From Conexibacter woesei Iso977N (GTDB taxonomy: Bacteria > Actinomycetota > Thermoleophilia > Solirubrobacterales > Solirubrobacteraceae): a stretch of 64,000 bases of DNA. The stretch is taken from positions 124,001 to 188,000 of the forward strand of contig NZ_AUKG01000002.1 of assembly GCF_000424625.1 (NCBI RefSeq), given 5' to 3'. The notes below the pieces were generated by a model. The model saw nothing but the letters and a program-made list of their open reading frames with translations, was not told where the DNA came from and made no database searches. Position numbers and translations under genes: made by a program. How positions within the stretch are numbered: position 1 is the first letter of the stretch; each line of letters begins with the position of its first letter. Positions 8,480 to 17,408 of the stretch are shown in pieces.

Positions 8480-8517
8480 GTGCGTCGCGCAGTACTGCCT
8501 CGCGCAGTACGACGCAC
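8480..8517. other. Bulged 14-bp inverted repeat between DUF2600 and regulator genes
   Basis: The outer arms GTGCGTCG (8480-8487) and CGACGCAC (8510-8517) pair perfectly. Inside them TACTGC (8493-8498) pairs with GCAGTA (8504-8509) around a 5-nt loop, leaving a single one-sided 5-nt bulge (8488-8492). It lies 17 nt past the DUF2600 stop, so it may terminate or stabilise that transcript. It also contains the 10-bp palindrome GCAGTACTGC (8489-8498) and two direct copies of CGCGCAGTAC, which could be a protein-binding site. Otherwise the 8293-8533 gap holds nothing recognisable. Confidence 0.6.
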
Positions 8518-8533
8518 CGATCAGACTTGGTCG

Positions 8534-9628
8534 CTAGCCGGCCCGTTGCCCGTATGCGATCCGCCAAGCGCGGAGGAACGGCACCAGGACGCGCGTCAAC
8601 GTTCCCCCGCTCCGGACCAGCGCCGCGGTCGTCGCCCGCCGCTCGGGCCGGCGCGCCGCGTCGCCGGAGAGGAACAGCGCCGCCATGCCGCCGACGATCA
8701 CCACGTGGCGCTCGCCCACCGGCAAGGCGCGCACGCGCTCGATCGCGCCGGTCAGCAGCGTCGCGGTGCGCCCGGCCGCCTGGCCGGCGGAGCCGTAATA
8801 GCCGAACCAGTTGTGCGCGCCACTGTTCTTGTCCGCCTCGATGTCGGAGTAGCTGTCCAGGAGCGCACCGGTGCTCGCGACCCAGGTGTACGCATCTGCA
8901 GCACGGGCCATCCGCTCCGCGTCGATTCCGGGATCGGACGCCATCGCGAGCACCGCCATCGCCGACAGCAGCGAGCTCGCACCACCGGCAAGCTCCCACG
9001 ACGCGAGCCCGGCCTGGTCGGCGAAGTGCGAGCCCGCCCAGTGCCGCATCAGCGCCGAGCGGCGCACCGGATCGGGCTCGTGCTCGATCTCGAAGCTCAC
9101 CGCGCGTCGCGTCTCGCGCAGGAGGGTGTCGCATGCGGCGGGATAGCTCGGAAGCGCGCGACAGGCGTCCCGGCACGTGGCGATCAAGGCCTCGAAGTAG
9201 CCACCGTCGTCGCCGAGCTCGTTGTTGATGATGTCGCCGGGAAACGGCGGGCCGTGCGCGTCGAGCGCGTGCTCGGCGAGCCACATCCAAGGCCGCGGCC
9301 CGCCTAGGCGGCGCCCGTCGCTCTCCAAGACGATGTCCAGGACGTTGAGGAGCGTCTGGAGCGCGACGAGCGCGCGCAGCAGGTCGTCGCTCCGGCGCTG
9401 GGGCACGGTCCAGAACAGCGCGGCGCCGTCGACCAGCGCCCGTCCCTCCTCCATCCCCTGCAGGACGAGCGCGCGCAGCGCGGCGTCAGGGATCGCGCCG
9501 GCGCGTGCGCTCCAGGCCCGGAGCTCAGCCTTGACGGCACGCAGCCCGTAGGCCAGCTCGCGCCCGGCGCCCCTGCCGAGCGCGACGGCCTGTCGTGTGG
9601 TGAGCGGTGCCGGATCGCGATGGCTCAT
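8534..9628 (-). CDS. DUF2600 family protein (YtpB/tetraprenyl-beta-curcumene synthase-like terpene cyclase)
   Basis: A 364-residue all-helical protein matching the DUF2600 family in length and in its C-terminal core, LLDSYSDIEADKNSGAHNWF, the Asp-rich, metal-binding-looking block near residues 255-275. An upstream DIVLESD segment may be a second acidic motif. The best-known member, Bacillus YtpB, cyclises linear C35 prenyl diphosphate. Actinobacterial members are largely uncharacterised, so the substrate here is open. It is the last gene on the minus strand behind a PadR-controlled ABC exporter, 27 nt after the permease, suggesting that an isoprenoid-derived lipid is made and moved together. 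That link is inference from position. Confidence 0.78.
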   Translation of the reverse strand: MSHRDPAPLTTRQAVALGRGAGRELAYGLRAVKAELRAWSARAGAIPDAALRALVLQGMEEGRALVDGAALFWTVPQRRSDDLLRALVALQTLLNVLDIVLESDGRRLGGPRPWMWLAEHALDAHGPPFPGDIINNELGDDGGYFEALIATCRDACRALPSYPAACDTLLRETRRAVSFEIEHEPDPVRRSALMRHWAGSHFADQAGLASWELAGGASSLLSAMAVLAMASDPGIDAERMARAADAYTWVASTGALLDSYSDIEADKNSGAHNWFGYYGSAGQAAGRTATLLTGAIERVRALPVGERHVVIVGGMAALFLSGDAARRPERRATTAALVRSGGTLTRVLVPFLRAWRIAYGQRAG

Positions 9629-9655
9629 GCTCGGCCCCGGAGGCCATGACGGCGG

Positions 9656-12235
9656 CTAGCCCTTGAAGCGAGGTCGCACCCGCGCCACGAGGTAGCCCGG
9701 GAGCATCACCGTGAGCAGGGACGCCCCGGCCACCAGTGCGACCGCTTCGATCGTGGTCGCCGGCTGCAGACGGTTGTCCGTCGGGAACCCGGTGATGACC
9801 TGCACGCCGTGGGATCCGAGGACCTGGCCGAGGAGCGAGAACACACCACCCGTCAGCGTCGCCGTCGCGAACAGGATCACCGCCTCTAGGATCAACGACC
9901 CCCACAACAGCCGGGTCGAAAGACCATGCGCCTTCAGGGCCGCCAACCCCGGGCGGTGCTGCCACAGCAGCCCGGTCATCGCCGCGCTCATCGCGACCAG
10001 GGCGGCGAGCAGCGTCAACCGGGCGATCTGCTTCAGGCGCTCCAGCCCGCCCAACGCGGAGTTGAGCTGGCGCGCGTCGCGCTGCCTCGCCGTCTCGACG
10101 CGCAGCGCGGCCGAAGCTCCTCCGAGCGCGCCCGCGATCCGCCGCTGCAGCTGGTCGGCGCCGACGCCGGCTGCCGGCGTCACGTGCAGCGCAGCCACTC
10201 CGCCGCCCTCCCACGAAGCGGCGAAGTCCGCAGCGCTGACGACGACCGCCCCTCCCGACCACCCCAAGTTGGTGGTGATCGCTGCGACGCGCACCCGCAG
10301 CGGGTGTGGCGTGGGGAGCGTCACGACGTCACCGATCCCGGCGTCGAGGTCGTCGGCGATGGCCTTCGACAACGTCACCCAGCCGCCCTGGCGCAACCGC
10401 CGGATCGTCGCCGGTCCGTCGCCCTCGACGATCTGCTCCAGCGGCAGCGGCGCGGGCGATGCCGCCGGGGTCCCGATCATCCAGGTCCGCCACGGGCCGA
10501 CGTCCACGAGGCCGGCGCGGTAGGCGTCGACGCGCCCGACCCCTTCCGTGCGCCGAACGACGGCGACAGCGCCGCGCGCGTCGAACGGCATCGTGCCGAA
10601 CACCTCGCCGGCGCCGCGCGGCGTGATCCAGATCGGCGCCGCCGCGTTGAGCTCGTGGACGTCGGCGGACAGCCCGGCGGTCAGGTTGAGCCGCGCTCCT
10701 TCGAGCGACGCGGCGCCGAACACCGCGACGGCGCCAACCGTCGCGATGGCGAGCGTGCGTGATCTCAACTGCGGCGCACGGATGTGCTGGAGCGCCAGCT
10801 GCAGCGCAGACGACGTCCGGGCTCGCAGGTTGAGACGTTCGATCAGGCTCGCGGTTCCATCGACGATCGTCGGGAGCGCACACACCATGCCCACACCGAG
10901 TGCGGCGAGCCCGGCGACGACCGCGCTCGGCCAGAACGCGGCGACCACGAACGCCAGGACGAGCGAGCAGATCGCCACGAACCGCAACGCCCAACCGGCG
11001 CCGCCGGAGCCGGCGGACTGCGCCGTGGATGCCGGACGGAAGTGGAACGGCATCGTCGTGAACACGGCTCGCCGGACGGGCAGGAGAACACCGATTGCCG
11101 CTGCCAGGAGCCCCGCAGCCGCGGCGACCGCGACGCTCTGCCAGGTGACGACGCGGACGTCGCCGGTCGGGAAGGCTCCGGCCAGGAAGCTCACGTCCGA
11201 TGAGAAGCCGGTGCGTGAGAGCAGCTCGCCCAGGCCCAGCCCGAGGACGACACCGGCTCCGCCGACGACCGCGACGTCCACGAGCAGCGTCGTCAACGTC
11301 GCGACCGGTGGGTAGCCGAGCGCTCGTTGCTGTGCGGCCAGCCGCTGGCGTTCGCTTGCCGTCACCAGCAGCGCGCACGCCGCGAACAGGAAGCCGACGA
11401 GCGCGCTGACGATCGCGAAGACGAGCGTCGCCTGCGCGGTCGGTGACGCCGCCTTGTTGAACAACAACGTCTCGAAGCTGGAGGGAGCGACATTCCAGCG
11501 CCCGGCGGCGAGACGGTCCAGCCCGGACCGGACCTGGTCGACGCGCCCGGGATCGGCTTCCACGAGGATCCGGGACACCTGGCCGTCGGCGTGCGCGAGG
11601 CGCTGGAGGTAGGGGAGTGGCACCAGCGCGACCGCGGTGTCGGAGAGCGCGCCGATCTCGTCGCGGCCGGAGACGACGACAGGCTGGGCCACCGTGCGCC
11701 CGTCGACCTCGAGCCGGACGTCGTCGCCGACGCCGACCCCGATCGCCTCAGCGATCGGCTTCGGAAGGATCACGGCTTCCTGGCGTGCGGCGTCGTCGCT
11801 GCTGAACCCCTTGAGGAGGTCGCCCTTCAGCTGGACGATCCGCGGGTCCGCCCCGAACACCATCACCCCACGCTGCCCCCTCGGACCCTCGAGGTTGCCG
11901 GAGAGCTGAAGCGCGGGCGCGGCGCGGCGCACTCCGGGGATCGCGAGCACCTTGTTGTACACGTCGGCCGGCATGCCCACGTTGGCGCGCGAGAGGATCT
12001 GCAGCTGGCTCCTGCCGACCAATCCGTTGTTGATGGCCTTGACCGGCCCGGACAACGAGGTCGAGGCGACCTGCGAGGCGTACAACAACGCGACACCGAT
12101 CGCGATGCCGAGGATCGCGAGCAGCTCCTGGATCCGTCGACCGCGGAGCCGGATCAGGTACAGCCGCAGCGCGCTGCCGAAGCGCAGACGACCGACCCGG
12201 GGTCGCCGCGACGTCTCCGGCGCGGTGGCGCTCAT
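9656..12235 (-). CDS. FtsX-like ABC transporter permease, duplicated form
   Basis: An 859-residue membrane protein with two FtsX units. The first has an N-terminal anchor (about 30-60), an extracytoplasmic MacB-like domain (about 60-265) and three helices from about 275 to 390. Two further helices (about 410-455) lead into the second half. That half repeats the pattern, with an anchor near 490, an extracytoplasmic domain and three helices from about 715 to 855. This layout matches large LolC/E or lipoprotein/antibiotic exporters rather than nutrient importers. Its start overlaps the stop of the upstream ATPase gene by 4 nt (12232-12235), so the two are coupled. Confidence 0.88.
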   Translation of the reverse strand: MSATAPETSRRPRVGRLRFGSALRLYLIRLRGRRIQELLAILGIAIGVALLYASQVASTSLSGPVKAINNGLVGRSQLQILSRANVGMPADVYNKVLAIPGVRRAAPALQLSGNLEGPRGQRGVMVFGADPRIVQLKGDLLKGFSSDDAARQEAVILPKPIAEAIGVGVGDDVRLEVDGRTVAQPVVVSGRDEIGALSDTAVALVPLPYLQRLAHADGQVSRILVEADPGRVDQVRSGLDRLAAGRWNVAPSSFETLLFNKAASPTAQATLVFAIVSALVGFLFAACALLVTASERQRLAAQQRALGYPPVATLTTLLVDVAVVGGAGVVLGLGLGELLSRTGFSSDVSFLAGAFPTGDVRVVTWQSVAVAAAAGLLAAAIGVLLPVRRAVFTTMPFHFRPASTAQSAGSGGAGWALRFVAICSLVLAFVVAAFWPSAVVAGLAALGVGMVCALPTIVDGTASLIERLNLRARTSSALQLALQHIRAPQLRSRTLAIATVGAVAVFGAASLEGARLNLTAGLSADVHELNAAAPIWITPRGAGEVFGTMPFDARGAVAVVRRTEGVGRVDAYRAGLVDVGPWRTWMIGTPAASPAPLPLEQIVEGDGPATIRRLRQGGWVTLSKAIADDLDAGIGDVVTLPTPHPLRVRVAAITTNLGWSGGAVVVSAADFAASWEGGGVAALHVTPAAGVGADQLQRRIAGALGGASAALRVETARQRDARQLNSALGGLERLKQIARLTLLAALVAMSAAMTGLLWQHRPGLAALKAHGLSTRLLWGSLILEAVILFATATLTGGVFSLLGQVLGSHGVQVITGFPTDNRLQPATTIEAVALVAGASLLTVMLPGYLVARVRPRFKG

Positions 12236-12912
12236 GACGTTGTGATCGCCTCGGTGAGGGTGCCGTCCTCCAGCGTGAGCGCCCGGTCGGCGAACGCGAT
12301 GGCGTGGGCGTCGTGCGTCACGAGCACGGTGGCGACGTCGTGCTCGTGGGTGATGGTGCGCAGCAGCTCGAGGACCTCGTCTCCGCGCCGGCGGTCGAGG
12401 TTCCCCGTGGGCTCGTCGGCCAGGAGGACGCGCGGTTCGGTCGAGAGCGCGCGGGCAAGCATCACGCGCTGCTGCTCACCGGTCGACAAGGTCTCGACGC
12501 GATGGTCGAGCCGGCGTCCGAGGCCGAGCGTCTGGAGGATCGGCACGACCTGCTCACGCGCCCGGCGCCAGGTGCCGAGCACGACGAGCGCCTTCATGGC
12601 GGCGTTGTCCAGCGCCGAGGCGCCGGCGATCAGGTCCGCCTGCTGGCCGACCCATCCGACGGTCCGCAGGCGATAGGCCGACGCGTCCCGTGCCCCGAGC
12701 GTCGTGATGTCCTGGCCGTCGACCATGACAGCGCCGGAGTCGGGCGGCTCGATCGCGGCGGCAATCCGCAGCAGCGTGCTCTTGCCGGACCCGGACGGGC
12801 CGAAGAGGGCGATCATCTCGCCGCTTGGAACGGTGAGGGAGAGCCCGTCGATCGCGCGGATCGTCTCTTCTCCCGACTGGAAGGACTTGCGGACGTCGCG
12901 GAACTCGAGCAT
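12232..12912 (-). CDS. ABC transporter ATP-binding protein, catalytically complete (LolD/MacB type)
   Basis: A 226-residue ATPase with all motifs intact: Walker A GPSGSGKST (about 38-46), Q-loop in VGWVGQQADL, signature LSTGEQQR (a mild variant of LSGGQ), Walker B VLLADEPT with the catalytic glutamate, and an H-loop VTHD. It should energise the FtsX permease encoded directly downstream. A 5-nt gap separates it from the degenerate ATPase upstream, so both are made from one message. Confidence 0.92.
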   Translation of the reverse strand: MLEFRDVRKSFQSGEETIRAIDGLSLTVPSGEMIALFGPSGSGKSTLLRIAAAIEPPDSGAVMVDGQDITTLGARDASAYRLRTVGWVGQQADLIAGASALDNAAMKALVVLGTWRRAREQVVPILQTLGLGRRLDHRVETLSTGEQQRVMLARALSTEPRVLLADEPTGNLDRRRGDEVLELLRTITHEHDVATVLVTHDAHAIAFADRALTLEDGTLTEAITTS

Positions 12913-12917
12913 GGCCG

Positions 12918-13646
12918 TCAGCTGCTGCCGGTTGCGGGAAACGGGACGACGGTCCCCGGCGTGCGGGGCGCGGCGTCGCGCGGGATTCCTCCGTCCAGGA
13001 TGCCGTCGTCGAGTCCCCAGATGCGGTCGGCCCCCCGCAGCTCCTTCAGCTCTGCAGCGGTCATCAACACTGACACGCCGTCCGCGGCGAACGAGCGGAG
13101 CAGCTTCATGATGCTGGGTCGGCGGTCGCCGCCCATCCCGGCGACCGGATCGTCGACGACGAGAAGGCTCGGCTTGCGGGCGATCGCCTGCGCGAGCGCG
13201 ACGCGCATGCGCTCCTCATCGGACAGGTCCTCCAACCGGTCGCGCGCCTGGTCGATCACGCCGGTGCGCTCCAGAGCGTCATAGGCGCGTTCCATCGCGG
13301 GCTTCCACGACATGTTCATCAGAAGCGTCGAGGCGATGCCTTCTGCGACCGTGGCGGGTCCCACGCCGGCGCTCTGACGGCTCGCGAAGCCGACCTCGCT
13401 GTGCAGCCGTCCGCCGCCATCCGCGCCGACGATGCTCGCGCCGCGGAACAAGACGACGCCCGCATCGGGCGTGAGGATGCCCGCGGCGACCTTCGCGAGC
13501 GTGGTCTTGCCCGCACTGCGATCGGCCCAGACGCCGGCCAGCACGCCCGGCTCCAGTTCGAGCGACAGGCCGCGGAGGACGTCGATCCGCCGATGCCCGC
13601 GCCGATACGAGACGTGGACGTCGTCGAGACGTAGGAGCTCGGTCAT
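12918..13646 (-). CDS. Degenerate ABC ATPase paralogue, probably catalytically impaired
   Basis: A 242-residue ABC-fold protein in which every catalytic motif is altered. Walker A is ADRSAGKTT, keeping GKT but losing the first glycine. The signature is LSDEE instead of LSGGQ. Walker B ends VVDDP, so the catalytic glutamate is Asp. The H-loop histidine is replaced (LMTAAE). Since the neighbouring ATPase is complete, a heterodimer with one consensus and one degenerate site is likely, as in known asymmetric exporters; a regulatory role is also possible. The ATG at 13646 overlaps the padR stop by 4 nt. Upstream frame extension is not supported by homology. Confidence 0.8.
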   Translation of the reverse strand: MTELLRLDDVHVSYRRGHRRIDVLRGLSLELEPGVLAGVWADRSAGKTTLAKVAAGILTPDAGVVLFRGASIVGADGGGRLHSEVGFASRQSAGVGPATVAEGIASTLLMNMSWKPAMERAYDALERTGVIDQARDRLEDLSDEERMRVALAQAIARKPSLLVVDDPVAGMGGDRRPSIMKLLRSFAADGVSVLMTAAELKELRGADRIWGLDDGILDGGIPRDAAPRTPGTVVPFPATGSS

Positions 13647-14212
13647 GACGTCGGTGGGGGTTGGACGGACTGCGCCAGCGCGTGGCGGATCTCGCGCAGC
13701 AGCTGCGATCGCTCCTCGACCTGGCTGGTCTCGATCGAGTCCAGCATCGTTCGCGTCACGAGTCGCCACGGTGCTCCGCTGGCGACCAACGGTCCGAGGT
13801 CCGGCACTCCGAGGCTCTCGAGACGGTCCAGGCATTCGTTCTCGGCCCTCTGGACCCACCGGATCAGCGCGGGGATGTCCTGCTGGCGCGCGCAACCGAT
13901 GCGCAGCCACAGCTCCTCCATCGACCTGGGCTCGGTGTCCATCCACTCCGTGACCCGCAGATGGCCGAGTGCCGTCACGGCGTACCGCCGGCGATCGCGG
14001 CCGGTGCGGGCCGGCGGCTCGTCAGGATCGACCTCCTCGATGAGCTGCTCATCGAACAGGTCGTTCAACGACTTGTAGATCGTGCTCTCGCTCGGCACGA
14101 GCGGCCCGCTGATGGGCCAGTCGTCGATGTCGCGCCTCAACCGATAGCCGTAGGCCGTCCCGTACTGGGCGACGAGACTCAAGATCGCGTGTTTTGTGAA
14201 CGGATACGGCAA
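13643..14212 (-). CDS. PadR family transcriptional regulator of the ABC exporter operon
   Basis: A 189-residue regulator with the winged helix at residues 1-85 (HAILSLVAQYGTAYGYRLRR, then ESTIYKSLNDLFDEQLIEEV and RRYAVTALG) and a helical C-terminal domain. The start is TTG at 14212; an AAAGGG sequence about 10 nt upstream may serve as its ribosome site. It heads an overlapping operon with two ABC ATPases, a permease and probably DUF2600, which it most likely represses until a ligand binds. It is the second PadR-ABC unit in this window. The two PadR proteins are not close copies. Confidence 0.9.
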   Translation of the reverse strand: MPYPFTKHAILSLVAQYGTAYGYRLRRDIDDWPISGPLVPSESTIYKSLNDLFDEQLIEEVDPDEPPARTGRDRRRYAVTALGHLRVTEWMDTEPRSMEELWLRIGCARQQDIPALIRWVQRAENECLDRLESLGVPDLGPLVASGAPWRLVTRTMLDSIETSQVEERSQLLREIRHALAQSVQPPPTS

Positions 14213-14307
14213 CCGGAGGTCCCTTTAGAGACATGAGCATATCCGGAGGCTCTCTGATCGCAAGGGCCCCGCGGAGTGCCGCAGGGTCGCGTACCTTGTC
14301 GTGCGTC

Positions 14308-14727
14308 ATGCCCGAGGAGGCTCTGCATCCGACGCGCTCCGTCCGCATTCCGCTGGATGAGGTTGTCGTGCGTGCGTCGCGGTCGAGTGGGCCGGGTGGG
14401 CAGCATGCGAACGTCACCGCGTCGCGGATCGAGGTGAGCTTTGATGTCGCGGCCAGTGAGGCTCTGACGGAGGCTCAGAAGCAGCGGATCATGAACCGGG
14501 ATGGGCCGGTCGTTCGCGCGATCGCCCAGGATGCGCGGTCGCAGATCCGGAACCGGGAGCTGGCGCTGAAGCGGCTCGAGGAGCGGCTCGCCAAGGCGCT
14601 GCATGTCGAGCGACCGCGGAGAGCTACGAGGCCGACGAGGGCTTCGAAGAGGCGGCGGGTCGATGCGAAGACGCGGCGGGGTGCCGTCAAGCGTGATCGG
14701 CGACGGCCGAGCGGCGCAGAAGACTGA
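14308..14727 (+). CDS. arfB: Alternative ribosome-rescue factor, ArfB/YaeJ type
   Basis: A 139-residue release-factor-like peptidyl-tRNA hydrolase. The catalytic GGQ (residues 30-32) sits in SSGPGGQHANVTASRIE, as in domain 3 of RF1/RF2. There is no stop-codon recognition domain. The C-terminal tail (about 100-139) is very basic, the part that enters the empty mRNA channel of stalled ribosomes. The family frees peptides from ribosomes on truncated messages. The ATG at 14308 starts the conserved region; TACCTT ends 10 nt before it. Its last 41 nt overlap the convergent GGDEF-EAL gene. Confidence 0.92.
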   Translation: MPEEALHPTRSVRIPLDEVVVRASRSSGPGGQHANVTASRIEVSFDVAASEALTEAQKQRIMNRDGPVVRAIAQDARSQIRNRELALKRLEERLAKALHVERPRRATRPTRASKRRRVDAKTRRGAVKRDRRRPSGAED

Positions 14728-17353
14728 GCAGCTCGGGCTCCGGCACCGGCCGCGAGAACAGGAAGCCTTGGGCCAGCTCGCAGCCGAGGCGCCGCAGCGC
14801 GGCCAGCTGCTCCGGCGTCTCGACGCCTTCGCCGACGACCGGCAGTGAGAACGCGCGCGCCAGGCGCACGATGGCGTCGACGATCGGGCCGCCGCGCCCG
14901 TCGAGGTCGGCGACGAACGAGCGGTCGATCTTCAGGCCGCCGATCGGCAGCTCGGCGAGTCGCGACAGCGACGACCAGCCGGTCCCGAAGTCGTCCAACA
15001 CCAACTTGACGCCCAGCCCGCGCAGGCGATCAAGGACGACAAGTCGGTCCGGCCCGCGGTCGATGAGCATCGACTCGGTGATCTCCAAGGCCAACAACTC
15101 GCTCGGCAGCCCGGTCGCGGCGAGCGTCGCCTCGACGGTCTCCACGAGCGTCTTGTCCAACAACTGGCGCGGCGACAGGTTCACGTGCACCGGGATCCTC
15201 GGCTCCCACGCCGCCGCGGCCGTGCACGCCAGCTCCAGCACGCGCCGCCCGAGCCCGACGATCAGCCCCGACTCCTCGGCCACGCCGACGAACTCGCCCG
15301 GCGCGAGCAGCCCGCGCTCCGGATGGCGCCAGCGCACGAGCGCCTCGACCGCCTCGACCGCAGCAACCGCGCCCGGCGCGCCGCCGCCCGCGCCACCCGC
15401 CGTCGACACGATCGGCTGGTAGTGCACTTCGATCTCGCCCGCATCCAGCGCCCGCCGCAGCCCCGCCTCGGTCTGCAGCCTCCCGACCGCCCACGCGCGC
15501 ATGCCCGTGTCGAACAGCTCGATCCGCGACCGCCCCGCCTCCTTGGCGCGGTACATCGCGGTGTCGGCGTCGCGCAGCAGCGCGTCGCCGTCCTCGGCGC
15601 TGTCGGTCAGCGCGATGCCGATCGACACCCCCAACATGTGGTCGTCGCCGCCCGCCCGGAACGGCCGCGCGAACGCCGCCGCCAGCCGCTCGGCGATCAG
15701 CCGCGCGCCGGCTTCATCATCAACATGCTCGCACAGCACCACGAACTCGTCGCCGCCGAAGCGCCCCACGACGTCGCCCGGCCGGACCGCAGCACGCAGC
15801 CGGTCGGCGACCTGGCGCAGCACGTCGTCACCCGCGCGGTGGCCCAAGGAATCATTGACGGTCTTGAAGTGATCGAGGTCGCAGAACAGCAGCGCGATCG
15901 GCCCCGCGTCGCGCTCCGCCGCTTCGGCCAGCCGCTCCAGCAGCAGCGTCCGGTTCGGCAGCTCCGTCAAGGGATCGTGCAGCCCGCGCCGCCGGATCTC
16001 CTCGTCGGAGGCGAACCGGTCCAGCGCGTCGCCCAGCACGTTGGCCATCGACTGCAGGAACGTCACGTCGTCGCGCGAGAACGCGTCCTCGCGCCGGGCG
16101 TACGCCGCCAGCACCGCGTGCACGCCCCCGCGCCCCTGCACCACGACCGTGACACCGCTCACCGCACCAAGTGCTGCAACAAGCTCGGCCTGCACGAACC
16201 GCCGCTCGCGCCGCGCGTCGCCGACGATCACCGGCTCGCGCCGGATCAGCGTGAACCCCTCCTGACCGTCGGCCCACCCGCCCGGCACCGTCGCACTGCC
16301 AACCTGCGAACGCGCGAACCCCGCGCCCGCCCGCAGCGCCAGCACGCGCCCCTCGTCGGCCAGCTCGAAGACGCCCGCCAGCTCCACGTCCAGAACGGAC
16401 CGCGCCGTCTCGACCGCGCGGTCCATCAGCGCCGCGGGGTGCTCGGCTTCCAGCGCGCGCTCGCCCAAGGCGGCGACCGCCGCCTGCTGGGCGGCCCGCC
16501 GCTCCAGCGTCGCGATCAGCTCCAGGCGCTCGGTCATGTCGTGGTAGACGGCGACGAAGCCGTCGATCCCACCGTGGTCGTCGCGGACCACGACCGCGTC
16601 GATGTGCCCGTCGAACTCCTCGCCGCCGCGGCGCTTGAGCCGCCACGGCGCCGTCCAGCGGCCGGCGTCGCGCAGGGCGGCCCGCGCGCGCTGCACGTTG
16701 TCTGACGACTCGGCCGAGACGACGTCGACGACCGCGCGCCCCAGCACCTCCTCCTCACGCCACCCGAACAGCCGCTCCGCGGCCGGGTTCATCGAGCGCA
16801 GGCGGTTCTCGCCGTCCATCGACAGCACCGCCGCGTCCACGTGGGCCAGCGTCGTCGCCTGGATCCGGACGCGCTCGTACAGCCGCGCGTTGTCCAGGAC
16901 CAGCGCGACCCGCGCCGCGACCTCGCCGACCAGCTCGGCGTCCTCGCGCCGGTAGCCGCGCTTCGCATCATCGCGCGCGCACGCGAGCACGCCCAGGACG
17001 CGCCCGCGCGAGCGCAGCGGCGCGACGATCGCCGGCCCGTCGGCGGCGGTCACCTCGCGCTCCAGCACGTGCGCGGTCAGCGCCTCCGGCAGGACCGGGG
17101 TCACCGACTCGCGCGCGACGTCCCGGTGCGCGTACGGACCGAGGACCAGCGCCTCGTCGCCCGGCTCCTGCATCCACATCGCGGCGCCGTCGCCGAGCAC
17201 ACGCGCGCACCAGCGCACCGCGACCTCCAGGACGGCCTCGGGGTCGAGGCTGGCCTGCGTGGCCTGGCGCAGCAGGTCGGCGAGCGCGGACGAGCGGCCC
17301 TCGGGCGTGAGGGCGTCCGGCGGGGTGGAGGGGCGTGGCGGCAAACCACCCAT
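14687..17353 (-). CDS. Cyclic di-GMP turnover protein: GAF-PAS-GAF-GGDEF-EAL
   Basis: An 888-residue cytoplasmic signalling protein. Approximate domains are GAF (20-160), PAS with PAC (170-285), GAF (300-450), GGDEF (455-620) and EAL (625-880). The cyclase site is intact (FGGDEF near 533), and the inhibitory RxxD site (RPGD) lies exactly five residues before it. The phosphodiesterase site is also intact: VEALVRW, ITESML, DDFGTGWSSL and GEGVET. Which activity dominates cannot be read from sequence. No membrane segment is present, so the signal is probably cytoplasmic. GTG 17407 would add 18 residues; ATG 17353 is preferred. The 3' end overlaps arfB. Confidence 0.9.
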   Translation of the reverse strand: MGGLPPRPSTPPDALTPEGRSSALADLLRQATQASLDPEAVLEVAVRWCARVLGDGAAMWMQEPGDEALVLGPYAHRDVARESVTPVLPEALTAHVLEREVTAADGPAIVAPLRSRGRVLGVLACARDDAKRGYRREDAELVGEVAARVALVLDNARLYERVRIQATTLAHVDAAVLSMDGENRLRSMNPAAERLFGWREEEVLGRAVVDVVSAESSDNVQRARAALRDAGRWTAPWRLKRRGGEEFDGHIDAVVVRDDHGGIDGFVAVYHDMTERLELIATLERRAAQQAAVAALGERALEAEHPAALMDRAVETARSVLDVELAGVFELADEGRVLALRAGAGFARSQVGSATVPGGWADGQEGFTLIRREPVIVGDARRERRFVQAELVAALGAVSGVTVVVQGRGGVHAVLAAYARREDAFSRDDVTFLQSMANVLGDALDRFASDEEIRRRGLHDPLTELPNRTLLLERLAEAAERDAGPIALLFCDLDHFKTVNDSLGHRAGDDVLRQVADRLRAAVRPGDVVGRFGGDEFVVLCEHVDDEAGARLIAERLAAAFARPFRAGGDDHMLGVSIGIALTDSAEDGDALLRDADTAMYRAKEAGRSRIELFDTGMRAWAVGRLQTEAGLRRALDAGEIEVHYQPIVSTAGGAGGGAPGAVAAVEAVEALVRWRHPERGLLAPGEFVGVAEESGLIVGLGRRVLELACTAAAAWEPRIPVHVNLSPRQLLDKTLVETVEATLAATGLPSELLALEITESMLIDRGPDRLVVLDRLRGLGVKLVLDDFGTGWSSLSRLAELPIGGLKIDRSFVADLDGRGGPIVDAIVRLARAFSLPVVGEGVETPEQLAALRRLGCELAQGFLFSRPVPEPELLSLLRRSAVADHA

Positions 17354-17408
17354 GGGATCGGCCGATCGGATGGTGAGCCTTGAGCAGGGGCGAAAGAGTG
17401 CGGACACC

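Noticed and set aside
12918-13946. A 342-residue start for the degenerate ABC ATPase
   Set aside because: The extra 100 residues overlap the PadR gene in another frame and have no ABC-like sequence. The ATG at 13646 gives the usual 4-nt overlap.
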